Assembly (NCBI GenBank): GCA_964553025.1
Contig: CAZKJF010000011.1
Span: 1-51,394, forward strand
DNA from: 2-01-FULL-49-17 sp964553025
GTDB taxonomy: Bacteria; Patescibacteriota; Minisyncoccia; 2-02-FULL-40-12; GWA2-44-9
Direction of reading: 5' to 3'
DNA: 51,394 bases
A program made the translations under genes and the position numbers. A model generated the notes under the pieces. It did not search any database. It worked only from the letters and a program-made list of their open reading frames with translations, and was not told the origin of the DNA. Below, piece after piece: positions 23,329 to 30,986 of this stretch (positions are counted from its first letter, which is position 1; every line of letters starts with the position of its first letter).

Positions 23329-23855
23329 AGCATTTTTTAATTCCTCTCGGCTTTTTGATCGCGCTGGCGACGGACGGCATTCTGCTGCCGGCGATATTCC
23401 ACATTCACACGGTGTCATTGGTTATTGTTTTTTTGGTAAGCATCCTTTTGGTATATCCGTTTGACGGGCCCCTGATCGCATGGGGTATTGCCCTGGCCGG
23501 TGCAGCCGGTTTCTGGCAAGGGTTGCCGTTTGGAATATTGATCTTAGCCTGGCTGCTGACGGCTACCGCGTGGCGGATTGCCGCGTTTTCCGTGGATATG
23601 GTTCCGGCGGCTGAAACCCGTTCGGCCGGCAATCTGACTTTGCTCTTGATTGTCGGGATGGTTGCTGTTCTTGTTACCCAAGGGTTATTTCTCATCTTAG
23701 AACGCGTATTTTATGGCAGCGTGAATTCTCAAGCGTTCGTGACGATACTCCGCACGCCTGGAGATTACGTATATGCTATGATAGGGCTGACTTTCTTTAT
23801 GTTTTTCCTGACTCGTTTTTCCCATGGCCAAAAATTACCGTATCAACATTTCTGA
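23325..23855 (+). CDS. mreD: MreD-like membrane protein
   Basis: A 176-residue protein with about five membrane helices and little else. Assignment rests on its position between mreC and the PBP2 gene plus the size and hydrophobic layout of MreD; the sequence itself is too divergent to recognise directly. Its ATG overlaps the mreC stop (ATGA), and its last 32 nt overlap the start of the PBP2 gene. Confidence 0.7.
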   Translation: MKHFLIPLGFLIALATDGILLPAIFHIHTVSLVIVFLVSILLVYPFDGPLIAWGIALAGAAGFWQGLPFGILILAWLLTATAWRIAAFSVDMVPAAETRSAGNLTLLLIVGMVAVLVTQGLFLILERVFYGSVNSQAFVTILRTPGDYVYAMIGLTFFMFFLTRFSHGQKLPYQHF

Positions 23856-25725
23856 TGACTGGGTCGCGCCGGAAGAAACTTTGCTGGACGCGGGCAGCGA
23901 TTTTTCTAATCTGGAACAGCCGATTAGCGGAACGGCGTTCTCCTTTGCGTTCTGGGGCGTAACCGCTCTGTTCGTCGTCATTGCCGTCGTGTCGGGCTGG
24001 ATGGGGCTCGGCCGCTTCCAATATTTTGCCGGCTTGGCCTTTCAGAACCGGTCGGTTAATTTTCTCGTGCCGCCGCCGCGGGGTTTGATTTTCGATACGA
24101 CGGGCGTACCGCTGGTTCAGAATGTTCCCAGTTTTGATCTTGTGGCGGTTTCTAAAGAGGCAAAGGAATTGCTGGACGATGATGCCGCGTTGACATCCGT
24201 TGCCCAGACTTTAAAGGAAGATAAAGATCAGCTCATGAGCGATCTTTCGGAGCAATCCCAAGCGGCAAGCATCTTTTTTGTGGCGCATGATCTGACCAAA
24301 GACCAAATTCTGGCCGTGGAATATCAGCATCCCGCAGGATTATATGTAATTCCCGATGTGAAACGCGCCTATGTGGACGGGCCGAGCTTGGCTCACGTGG
24401 TTGGGTATGTGGGTAAGGTGACCAAAGACGATCTGGCTGCAGATTCGTATTATGCTCCCACCGATACGATCGGCCGCTTGGGCATTGAAAGCGAGTATGA
24501 GGATGTTTTGCGCGGCGATCACGGCCGGATTTTCTTCGGCAAGGACGCGGACACGTTGAATTTGGATGCGCAGGCCGGCCGAGGCGTCCAGTTGAACATT
24601 GACGCGAGTCTCCAAAAGACCGCTTATGACCAGCTTCGGGCGGTTCTCACCTCGGCCGGCCTGACCCGCGGCGCCGTTATTGTTCAGAACCCTCAAACGG
24701 GAGCCGTCCTGGCGTTAGTCAGTTTCCCATCGTTCGACAGCAATAATTTCACGGACGGTTTATCCCAAGCCCAATACAAATCAATCTTTGAAAACTCCGA
24801 CCGACCCCTGTTCAATCGCGTTGTCAGCGGACTGTATAACCCCGGCTCGACCATTAAGCCGCTTATGGGCATGATGGGGCTTCAAGAAGGCGTGATCACG
24901 CCTAACACCACGATCCAAGATTGCATCAGCATTACGATTCCCAATCCGTTCACGCCCGGCGTGGAGTATACCTTCAAAAACTGGCGCGCCGATACGGGGC
25001 TATTCAACCTTCGGCGGGCCATTGCAAATTCCTGCAACGTCTTTTTCTTTTCCGTCGGCGGCGGATTCGGTCCGATCCGCGGCTTAGGCATCGAGAAGAT
25101 AGATTCATATTTGAAAGCGACGCTGGCCGATTCGGACTTAGGTATTGACCTCGGCGGGGAAGAACATGGCTTCGTGCCGACGCCGCAGTGGAAAGAATCC
25201 GAGCGTCATGAGAATTGGTACCAAGGCGACACCTACAACGTTTCCATTGGTCAGGGCGATCTCATCGTCACGCCGCTTTGGTTGAATACATATATTTCCG
25301 CCATCGCCAACGGCGGCGCGTTGTACAAACCCGAAGTCGCCAAAGCGATCGTGGACAACAATAAAAGTCCTGTACAAACCTTCGAGTCCCAAAAGATCGG
25401 CGCCTTGCCGTTCGATCAGAGCGTGATTCAGGAAATCAAAAGCGATATGCAGGAGACCGTTCTCTCCGGCACCGCCCAAACCTTCAAAGACCTGCCGGTC
25501 ACGGTCGGCGCCAAAACCGGCACCGCCGAAGTGATCAAAGGTCGCAGCATCAACTCGTTGTTTACCGCGTTCGCTCCCATGAACAATCCTCAAATTGCTC
25601 TGACCGTATTGGTTGAAGGTTCAGCGTCCAACCAAGGCCTTGCCATCCAGGTTGCCCACGCGATTATGAAGCAATATTTCGCCCCGCCCGCAACCCCGAC
25701 GCCATCTCCGACCCCTGCGCCCTAA
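23824..25725 (+). CDS. mrdA: Penicillin-binding protein 2 (elongasome transpeptidase)
   Basis: A 633-residue class B PBP. A cytoplasmic tail and one membrane helix (about residues 38-60) are followed by the dimerisation domain starting at PPPRGLIFD, and the transpeptidase domain. Catalytic motifs are Ser342-x-x-Lys345 in NPGSTIKPLM, Ser403-Cys-Asn405 in ANSCNVFF, and Lys564-Thr-Gly in GAKTGTAEV. The C terminus ends in a Pro/Thr-rich tail (ATPTPSPTPAP) resembling the stalk of the secreted protein upstream of mreB. Last gene of the mre operon. Confidence 0.95.
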   Translation: MAKNYRINISDDWVAPEETLLDAGSDFSNLEQPISGTAFSFAFWGVTALFVVIAVVSGWMGLGRFQYFAGLAFQNRSVNFLVPPPRGLIFDTTGVPLVQNVPSFDLVAVSKEAKELLDDDAALTSVAQTLKEDKDQLMSDLSEQSQAASIFFVAHDLTKDQILAVEYQHPAGLYVIPDVKRAYVDGPSLAHVVGYVGKVTKDDLAADSYYAPTDTIGRLGIESEYEDVLRGDHGRIFFGKDADTLNLDAQAGRGVQLNIDASLQKTAYDQLRAVLTSAGLTRGAVIVQNPQTGAVLALVSFPSFDSNNFTDGLSQAQYKSIFENSDRPLFNRVVSGLYNPGSTIKPLMGMMGLQEGVITPNTTIQDCISITIPNPFTPGVEYTFKNWRADTGLFNLRRAIANSCNVFFFSVGGGFGPIRGLGIEKIDSYLKATLADSDLGIDLGGEEHGFVPTPQWKESERHENWYQGDTYNVSIGQGDLIVTPLWLNTYISAIANGGALYKPEVAKAIVDNNKSPVQTFESQKIGALPFDQSVIQEIKSDMQETVLSGTAQTFKDLPVTVGAKTGTAEVIKGRSINSLFTAFAPMNNPQIALTVLVEGSASNQGLAIQVAHAIMKQYFAPPATPTPSPTPAP

Positions 25726-25751
25726 GAGTTGTGCGTTTAGGATGGGTATGG

Positions 25752-25757
25752 TATATT
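25752..25757 (+). promoter_or_regulatory. Extended -10 promoter of greA
   Basis: TGG-TATATT, 7 nt before ATG 25765. Confidence 0.6.
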
Positions 25758-25764
25758 GCTAGCC

Positions 25765-26226
25765 ATGGCTGACCAATATTTCAGTAAGGAAGGATTGGAA
25801 AAACTCAAGCAGGAGCTCCAGCAGCGTACCGACGTTATGCGTCCGGAGATCGCCCAGCGCATCAAGGAAGCCAAAGAACAGGGCGACTTGTCGGAAAACG
25901 CCGAGTTTGACGCCGCCAAAGAAGCCCAGTCCATGAATGAAGGCCGGATCGAAGAAATCAAGAAGATTCTCGAAAACGCGGTCGTCATTCGCGATGACAC
26001 GCCGCACTCCGGAACGGTAACCGTCGGTTCGCGGGTCAAAGTCCAATCCGACAAGCATACTCATGAATTCGTCATTGTCGGGGTCTCGGAATCTGATCCG
26101 GCTGCCGGCCATATCTCCAACGAATCTCCAATCGGCAAAGGCCTTCTGGGCCACAAAAAAGGCGATACCGTGAAGATCAAAACCCCGAAAGGTGAAGTAG
26201 GGTACAAGATTATCGAAGTCAAATAA
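25765..26226 (+). CDS. greA: Transcription elongation factor GreA
   Basis: A 153-residue factor that stimulates RNA cleavage by backtracked RNA polymerase. The N-terminal coiled coil carries the conserved tip DLSENAEFDAAKEAQ with the catalytic Asp and Glu. The C-terminal FKBP-like domain includes SPIGKGLLGHKKGDTVKIKTP. I use ATG 25765, 7 nt after TATATT, rather than the in-frame codons at 25756. A bidirectional hairpin follows. Confidence 0.96.
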   Translation: MADQYFSKEGLEKLKQELQQRTDVMRPEIAQRIKEAKEQGDLSENAEFDAAKEAQSMNEGRIEEIKKILENAVVIRDDTPHSGTVTVGSRVKVQSDKHTHEFVIVGVSESDPAAGHISNESPIGKGLLGHKKGDTVKIKTPKGEVGYKIIEVK

Positions 26227-26237
26227 CAAAAAAGAAA

Positions 26238-26264
26238 ATCAGCCCGCGCGAAGCGCGGGCTGAT
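26238..26264. terminator. Bidirectional terminator between greA and the convergent gene
   Basis: ATCAGCCCGCGC (26238-26249) pairs with GCGCGGGCTGAT (26253-26264) around GAA. The A-rich left flank gives a U-rich tail for transcripts from the minus strand. Confidence 0.8.
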
Positions 26265-26283
26265 GATTGAGAGGAAGGAAGAA

Positions 26284-26655
26284 CTAGTGGCGGAATCGCA
26301 AGTAGCTTGCCAGTTCGTGGATCTTGCCGCCGGCCGAGGGTTCGGCAAGGGCTTGCAGGTCCAGAACATCGCCGCGCCGGACGCCGCGGAAACGGTCGAA
26401 GTCGTCGTGATGCGGCGGTACTACGAGGGCGATCCGTTTGGGCCGGACCTGGTGGTTCATGAAGACCAGGACCCAGCCGTCCATCTGATGGAGGACCCGG
26501 TCGGCCTTCCACAAGCTGGCGGCGATGTCCCGAGCCGTTTGGCTGCGCTCGGTGACGATCTCGGCGATCATCTCCTGGCGCTTCTTGAATCCGTAGCCGA
26601 CCGCGATAGCGGCCAGGACGGCGACTAGCCAGGTCATTTCCGGTGTTGGGTGCAT
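26284..26655 (-). CDS. Hypothetical membrane-anchored protein with canonical Shine-Dalgarno
   Basis: A 123-residue protein. Residues 8-22 form a membrane helix (TWLVAVLAAIAVGYGF), then a charged helix (KKRQEMIAEIVTERSQTARD) and a small alpha/beta domain with LHQMDGWVLVFMNHQVRPKR. I recognise no family. It has a perfect AAGGAGGA (26661-26668) 5 nt before ATG, and a separate sigma70 promoter with a long leader, unlike its neighbours. Hand counting 26401-26520 gives 77 G+C of 120 (64%), above its surroundings. The opposite-strand frame over the same bases lacks such signals. This looks like an acquired gene (inference). Confidence 0.7.
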   Translation of the reverse strand: MHPTPEMTWLVAVLAAIAVGYGFKKRQEMIAEIVTERSQTARDIAASLWKADRVLHQMDGWVLVFMNHQVRPKRIALVVPPHHDDFDRFRGVRRGDVLDLQALAEPSAGGKIHELASYLRFRH

Positions 26656-26660
26656 TGAAC

Positions 26661-26668
26661 TCCTCCTT
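26661..26668 (-). promoter_or_regulatory. Canonical Shine-Dalgarno AAGGAGGA
   Basis: On the minus strand, 5 nt before ATG at 26655. It decides strand and start, and is the only strong Shine-Dalgarno I found ahead of a gene in the window. Confidence 0.85.
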
Positions 26669-26703
26669 GTGTGTAGCCGCGGCTTGCGGCCGGAACTTAC
26701 TAT

Positions 26704-26732
26704 ATGTTAACACTTTTATATAAAAAAGTCAA
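26704..26732 (-). promoter_or_regulatory. Sigma70-type promoter of the GC-rich minus-strand gene
   Basis: On the minus strand TTGACT (26732-26727), 17-bp spacer, TAACAT (26709-26704), giving a leader of about 40 nt. Confidence 0.6.
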
Positions 26733-26757
26733 TTCTCACGTTTTCCCCGCAGTTGGC

Positions 26758-26785
26758 TTGGTTTTTTCGGATATTTTGATATGAT
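26758..26785 (+). promoter_or_regulatory. Promoter of lysS
   Basis: TTGGTT (26758-26763), 16-bp spacer, TATGAT (26780-26785), then 6 nt to ATG 26792. Confidence 0.6.
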
Positions 26786-26791
26786 GAACCC

Positions 26792-28177
26792 ATGGCACTG
26801 GATGATATTCGAAAGATAAAACTCGAGAAATTGGCGGCACTCCGCGCCGCCGGCATTGATCCGTATCCGGCCACTTCGCGCCGGGACGCCTCGGTCGCCC
26901 AGGCGCTCGAACATTTCGACGCGTGGGCCGAATCCAAAAAGACCGTCACCCTCGCCGGCCGGATTATGGCTCGGCGTGAGCATGGCGGCTCGATATTTTT
27001 CGATATTTCAGACGACGGCGCGCGCATCCAATGCTTCGCCAAAGAAGATACTCTGGGCGGGGATGATTTTAAAATGTTCAAAGAATTGTTCGATATTGGC
27101 GATTTTATCGAAGTCGAAGGTTTCCTGTTCCGAACCAAGAAAGACGAACGCACGCTTGAAGTCCAGCGCTGTGCGATGCTGGCCAAAGCGCTCCTGCCGC
27201 TGCCGGAGAAATGGCATGGCCTTCAGGACGTGGAAGATCGTTTTCGCAAACGCTATCTTGATTTGCTATTTAACGATGATGTCCGCGCGACGTTTTACCG
27301 CCGAAGCATGGTTATCGGCGCGCTCCGCGATTTTCTGACCCAGCATGGCTTTCTTGAAGTTTCCACGCCGGCGCTTCAGCCGCTCTACGGCGGCGCATCC
27401 GCGCGGCCGTTCAAAACCCACATGCACGCGCTGGACATTGATCTCTTCCTCCGCATCGCGCCGGAGCTGTATTTAAAGCGCCTCCTGGTCGGCGGTATGG
27501 ACAAAGTCTTTGAATTTACGACTAATTTCCGCAACGAGGGCATGGATCGGGACCACAATCCCGAGTTCTACGCCTTGGAGTTTTATGCCGCCTACAAAGA
27601 CTTGGACTGGCTCATTGATTTCACCGAAGATTTGCTCCGCGCGGCCGTCAAAAAGGTATACCCGACTGGCATCGTGATCCACGAAGGCCGCGAAATTGAT
27701 TTTAACAAACCGTTTGGCCGCGCGAAATTTTCCGATCTGCTTTCCGATTATCAGGACGGGAAAGAAGCCGACGAAACGTTCAAAAAGAACATCCGGCCGA
27801 CCCTTGTCGAGCCCACGTTCGTCGTGGACTGGCCGACCGAACTCCTGCCGCTGGCCAAGAAAACTTCCTATGATCCCAAGCTCGTGAGCACATTCCAATT
27901 TTTCGCGGGCGGCCTGGAATTGATCAAGGCATTCAGCGAATTGAACGATCCCATCGATCAGCGCGAGCGTTTTGCCGCCCAGGAATCCAGCCGAGCCAAG
28001 GGAGATGAAGAAGCCCAGCGCATGGACGAAGATTTCATCGAGGCCCTGGAATACGGCATGCCGCCAGCCGCTGGCTGGGGCTTGGGCCTGGACCGATTCG
28101 TTATGCTTCTGACCGATTCCCATTCCATCCGCGACGTGTTGCTGTTCCCGACCATGAAACCCAAAAAAGACGACTAA
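26792..28177 (+). CDS. lysS: Class II lysyl-tRNA synthetase
   Basis: A 461-residue enzyme, somewhat shorter than the roughly 500 of E. coli LysS. An N-terminal OB-fold anticodon domain (SIFFDISDDGARIQCFAKED) precedes the class II core: motif 2 FRNEGMDRDHNPEFYALEFY and motif 3 GWGLGLDRFVMLL. The lysine-binding region includes EYGMPPAAGWGLG. First gene of a lysS-serS unit with a 1-nt gap. Confidence 0.96.
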   Translation: MALDDIRKIKLEKLAALRAAGIDPYPATSRRDASVAQALEHFDAWAESKKTVTLAGRIMARREHGGSIFFDISDDGARIQCFAKEDTLGGDDFKMFKELFDIGDFIEVEGFLFRTKKDERTLEVQRCAMLAKALLPLPEKWHGLQDVEDRFRKRYLDLLFNDDVRATFYRRSMVIGALRDFLTQHGFLEVSTPALQPLYGGASARPFKTHMHALDIDLFLRIAPELYLKRLLVGGMDKVFEFTTNFRNEGMDRDHNPEFYALEFYAAYKDLDWLIDFTEDLLRAAVKKVYPTGIVIHEGREIDFNKPFGRAKFSDLLSDYQDGKEADETFKKNIRPTLVEPTFVVDWPTELLPLAKKTSYDPKLVSTFQFFAGGLELIKAFSELNDPIDQRERFAAQESSRAKGDEEAQRMDEDFIEALEYGMPPAAGWGLGLDRFVMLLTDSHSIRDVLLFPTMKPKKDD

Positions 28178-28178
28178 C

Positions 28179-29423
28179 ATGCTCGATATTAAATTTATCC
28201 GCGACAACAAAGAACTGGTTGAAAAAAACTGCAAAAATCGCGGAGTGAAGGCTGATATTGGCCGCTTGCTGGAACTGGACGCCGAGCGCCGGGAGCGTAT
28301 CGTCAAAATCGAGGAGCTTCGAGCTTTGCGCAATCAGAAATCAAAGGGTAAGCCCTCGCCCGAGGAGATCGAGAATATGCGCACGGTCGGCGATCGCATC
28401 GCCGCGAGTGAAACGGACCTTGCCGCCCTGGAAACGGAATATCTGCGGTTCCTCAAGACCATTCCAAATATGACCCATCCTGAATCGCCGGTCGGCGGGG
28501 AAGATGACTTCAAGGTACTTGAGGTTGTCGGCGCGCCGCCGAAATTTGATTTCGAACCCAAAGACCACGAAGCGCTGATGCTTGATCTGAACGTGATTGA
28601 TTTCGATCGTGCGACCAAAACGACCGGCGCCAAATTCTATTTCGCTAAAAACGATCTCGTGCGCTTGAACCAGGCCCTCTTGAATTACGGTTTGGATATC
28701 GCCGTCAAGCACGGCTTTACGCTGATGGAGACTCCGGATTTGGCCAAAGATGAGATTCTGGAAGGGATCGGGTTCAATCCCCGCGGCCCCGAAACTCAAG
28801 TGTATTCCATCGAGGGCCATGATTTGAGTTTGGTCGGCACGGCCGAAATTACCCTCGGCGGCTATCACGCTAAGGAGATATTAGATTTGAATACGCCCGT
28901 GAAATTTGCTGGCATCTCGCATTGCTTCCGTACCGAGGCTGGCGCCTACGGCCGCGAGAGCCGGGGATTGTATCGCGTCCATCAATTCACCAAGCTAGAA
29001 CTGTTTGCGTTTTGCCGCCCCGACGACAGCGAAGAACTGCACCGGGAAATCCTTCATCTTGAAAAAGAAATTATTGATGGCCTCGGCCTGCCTTATCGCA
29101 TCATTGATATTGCGTCCGCCGACCTGAGCGGCCCGGCGTATCGCAAATTCGACATTGAGGCCTGGATGACAATGAAGAATGGCTACGGTGAAGTGACGAG
29201 CGCGTCGAATTGCACCGATTATCAGGCCCGGCGGCTGGCCGTCCGTACCAAGGACCGCGAGGGGAATACCGTATTTGCCCACACGCTTAACGGCACCGCT
29301 CTGAACACGAGCCGCTTCCCGATCGCCATTTTTGAAAACTTCCAGCGCGAGGACGGCTCAATCGAAATCCCCAAAGCGTTGCGGCCCTATATGAGCGGCC
29401 AGAAGTATATTGAAAAGATATAA
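28179..29423 (+). CDS. serS: Seryl-tRNA synthetase
   Basis: A 414-residue class II enzyme of normal length. The N-terminal long coiled-coil arm that contacts the tRNA(Ser) variable loop spans about residues 25-100. Catalytic core: TAEITLGGYHAKEIL, motif 2 CFRTEAGAYGRESRGLYRVH, and motif 3 with TSASNCTDYQARRL and NGTALNTSRFPIAIFEN. The stop codon lies within the left arm of the inverted-repeat element that follows. Confidence 0.96.
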   Translation: MLDIKFIRDNKELVEKNCKNRGVKADIGRLLELDAERRERIVKIEELRALRNQKSKGKPSPEEIENMRTVGDRIAASETDLAALETEYLRFLKTIPNMTHPESPVGGEDDFKVLEVVGAPPKFDFEPKDHEALMLDLNVIDFDRATKTTGAKFYFAKNDLVRLNQALLNYGLDIAVKHGFTLMETPDLAKDEILEGIGFNPRGPETQVYSIEGHDLSLVGTAEITLGGYHAKEILDLNTPVKFAGISHCFRTEAGAYGRESRGLYRVHQFTKLELFAFCRPDDSEELHREILHLEKEIIDGLGLPYRIIDIASADLSGPAYRKFDIEAWMTMKNGYGEVTSASNCTDYQARRLAVRTKDREGNTVFAHTLNGTALNTSRFPIAIFENFQREDGSIEIPKALRPYMSGQKYIEKI

Positions 29424-29535
29424 CCCGGCTGGCATTTCCTCACGGCACCGCGTCAAAAGCCTGCTGGCTTTTGCGCTTCCTCTTGGCTACCTGCCTCCGA
29501 ACGGTGCCTAAGAGGAAATGCCAGCCGGGTTATAT
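29418..29535. repeat. 118-bp structured inverted-repeat element between serS and ftsQ
   Basis: Terminal arms 29418-29441 and 29512-29535 are 24-bp exact reverse complements. A further 7 bp pair inside (29444-29450 with 29502-29508). The interior has an 8-bp hairpin CAAAAGCC / GGCTTTTG (29454-29473). A competing pairing exists between TTCCTCTTGGC (29477-29487) and GCCTAAGAGGAA (29506-29517). It may be a terminator/antiterminator or a MITE-like remnant. Confidence 0.8.
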
Positions 29536-29549
29536 TCCCATATTTTTCC

Positions 29550-29555
29550 TATCTA
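29550..29555 (+). promoter_or_regulatory. Possible -10 element of the ftsQ-like gene
   Basis: TATCTA, 6 nt before ATG 29562. It follows the spacing rule of the window but is weak by itself. Confidence 0.4.
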
Positions 29556-29561
29556 AAAAAC

Positions 29562-30359
29562 ATGAAGGCGGTCGATATTAAAAAGGTAAATCAGCGAGTG
29601 CGGTATGCCGATACGCAAAAGCGGCGGTTTTGGGTCAAAACCGCCGCTTTTGCCGGAATGGCCGTCGCCGTCCTGGCTGGACTTGGCTTCGCGCTATTCT
29701 TCTCGGGCTGGTTCGATATTCGGGATATTTCGATTACCGACGCCTCGCCGGAACATACCGCCCAGATCCAAAGCGCTGTTGCCGGCCAGCTCGGCCGGAC
29801 GTTGTTTCATGTCCCAATCGGTCGCAACATTTTCTTTTTTCAAAAATCACGCTTGGCCCAGGATCTCAAGAATTCTTTCGCATTCATTGATTCGATTTCA
29901 ATCTCCAAGGACTTTTTTCACGGTTTGATCGTCCAAGCCACTGACCGGACGGTTCGAGGCGTATGGTGTTTTCCCGACATATGCCGTTATTTTGACAGTG
30001 AGGGTAATCTCTGGGGGCAGGCGACCCGCTCGTCGGGTTTTCTTGTACTGACGGTGGACGATCAGCGCACGAGCGATCAGGATCGAGCTGATCCGGCCTT
30101 CTTGCCGGCGATCTTGTTTGTCCAGCAGGAATTTGCTTCATTGGACATTCCCATCAAATCAGTTGCCATTCCCGTCGATAGCTTCACCGATTTTCATGTC
30201 TTAACCGCCGATGGCTATCCAATCTACTTCACTATTGATGCGGACATCGAAAAGCAAATCCGCACGTTTGCCATCTTTCGAGACCAAAAAATCGTGCCCG
30301 GAATTGTCCACCCGCAGTATCTTGATTTACGGTTCGAGGGGAGAGTATACTACAAATAA
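29562..30359 (+). CDS. ftsQ: FtsQ/DivIB-like cell-division protein
   Basis: A 265-residue bitopic protein: basic cytoplasmic tail (QKRRFWVK), membrane helix (about residues 30-50), a POTRA-like domain beginning FDIRDISITDASPEHTAQIQ, and a beta domain with YFDSEGNLWGQA and the C-terminal QYLDLRFEGRVYYK, typical of the FtsQ/DivIB end. It would link the early and late divisome in the periplasm. It is not in a murC-ddl-ftsA-ftsZ cluster here. The symbol is given by domain layout, not by strong identity. Confidence 0.8.
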   Translation: MKAVDIKKVNQRVRYADTQKRRFWVKTAAFAGMAVAVLAGLGFALFFSGWFDIRDISITDASPEHTAQIQSAVAGQLGRTLFHVPIGRNIFFFQKSRLAQDLKNSFAFIDSISISKDFFHGLIVQATDRTVRGVWCFPDICRYFDSEGNLWGQATRSSGFLVLTVDDQRTSDQDRADPAFLPAILFVQQEFASLDIPIKSVAIPVDSFTDFHVLTADGYPIYFTIDADIEKQIRTFAIFRDQKIVPGIVHPQYLDLRFEGRVYYK

Positions 30360-30376
30360 TGTCGAACAGGTCCCTC

Positions 30377-30404
30377 TTGACTTTTCCGGTCAGAGGAGTA
30401 TAAT
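30377..30404 (+). promoter_or_regulatory. Near-consensus sigma70 promoter of the unidentified RNA
   Basis: TTGACT (30377-30382), 16-bp spacer, TATAAT (30399-30404). Start predicted at about 30411. An imperfect inverted repeat (CCTCTTGAC at 30373-30381 and GTCAGAGG at 30389-30396) overlaps the -35 and spacer and could be an operator. Confidence 0.8.
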
Positions 30405-30410
30405 GACGGC

Positions 30411-30949
30411 ATACAGTGTTCTTTACAAGGGCCCCGCAAGGGGCTCGCAAAAGCCAGTAATTACGCTATTTTTCAGGCAACACACGATAATCTCTTTTTG
30501 TCAGAATGGCCGATGGAATCATAGTTTCTCTGTTCGCGACAGTGGTTAGTTATTGGTTTTTGCGAGCCCCTCAAGGTTCAGGACACGTTCAGCGAACCTC
30601 CAGTTCCAGAACTCTCAACCTGACCCCTGCGGGGGCTCACCACTTTGCTATCCAGGTACGGTACCGCGTTGTAGCCAAGAAGTATACTTGTGCCAACTCG
30701 ACCGAAAACCGACCGGATAGCGCTCGCGGGCGCCGGAAGGGACGGGAGGTGCACCAACACTGCATTTCCGTGATCCCTTTCCGGTTCTCGGGGGCTGATT
30801 GTCGGGGTATGAAGCTGCCGCGATTCACGGCCAGTGCTCGCGGTTAGGACCGGCGGATATGGTCCTAGGATAAATACCCCTCCCCGCCGGGACGGCGGTC
30901 TGACAGCCCGCCGTCCCTGACGTCCCCAACCATTGGTTGGGGATTTTTT
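30411..30949 (+). ncRNA. Unidentified structured non-coding RNA, about 540 nt
   Basis: It is bounded by a near-consensus promoter and a strong terminator, and no plausible protein reads through it. An 18-bp long-range helix with one G-U pair joins 30439-30456 to 30554-30571. Further helices: 30574-30579/30594-30599, 30602-30606/30609-30613, 30624-30627/30631-30634, 30733-30742/30774-30784 (one bulge), 30845-30851/30861-30867, and 30889-30898/30908-30917. A GCCCC-GCAA-GGGGC tetraloop hairpin (30431-30444) competes with the long-range helix, and CCGCCG/CGGCGG (30884-30889/30893-30898) competes with the last helix. I looked for RNase P, tmRNA, 6S and SRP signatures and found none. Function unknown. 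Confidence 0.7.
30923..30949 (+). terminator. Terminator of the unidentified RNA
   Basis: A 10-bp stem TCCCCAACCA / TGGTTGGGGA followed by six T residues. Confidence 0.95.
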
Positions 30950-30950
30950 A

Positions 30951-30980
30951 ATGGCCCCTCATTCGAGGGGCCATCTTTTT
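30951..30980 (+). terminator. Second, tandem terminator
   Basis: ATGGCCCCTC (30951-30960) pairs with GAGGGGCCAT (30965-30974), then CTTTTT. It prevents read-through into the convergent glycosyltransferase gene and may also act on it. Confidence 0.85.
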
Positions 30981-30986
30981 AGCGTT

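Noticed and set aside
25759..26229. Minus-strand open frame fully antisense to greA
   Set aside because: greA is certain; the antisense frame is a codon-bias shadow without promoter or motif.
26263..26628. Plus-strand frame opposite the minus-strand hypothetical gene
   Set aside because: It starts within the terminator flank, has no promoter or Shine-Dalgarno, and lacks a hydrophobic segment. The minus-strand frame has all signals.
30359..30403. A 14-codon reading frame starting on the ftsQ stop (TAATG) and 7 nt after a TATACT box
   Set aside because: It is too short to support, and its bases contain the RNA promoter, which explains the sequence better.
30506..30847. Plus-strand open frame of 113 codons inside the RNA region
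   Set aside because: Composition is unlike a folded protein, the start is internal to the structured RNA, and the helices explain the sequence.
30411..30949. tmRNA, because of a GCAAAAGCC...AATTACGCT stretch that resembles a tag start
   Set aside because: There is no tRNA-like acceptor or T-loop (TTCGA) at the ends, the tag does not end in a short Leu/Ala-Ala sequence, the codons fall inside an 18-bp helix, and the transcript is too long.
30411..30949. RNase P RNA
   Set aside because: The conserved P4 GAGGAAAGTCC and ACAGAA/GGCTTA elements are absent on both strands; only a weak GATAAAT resemblance exists.
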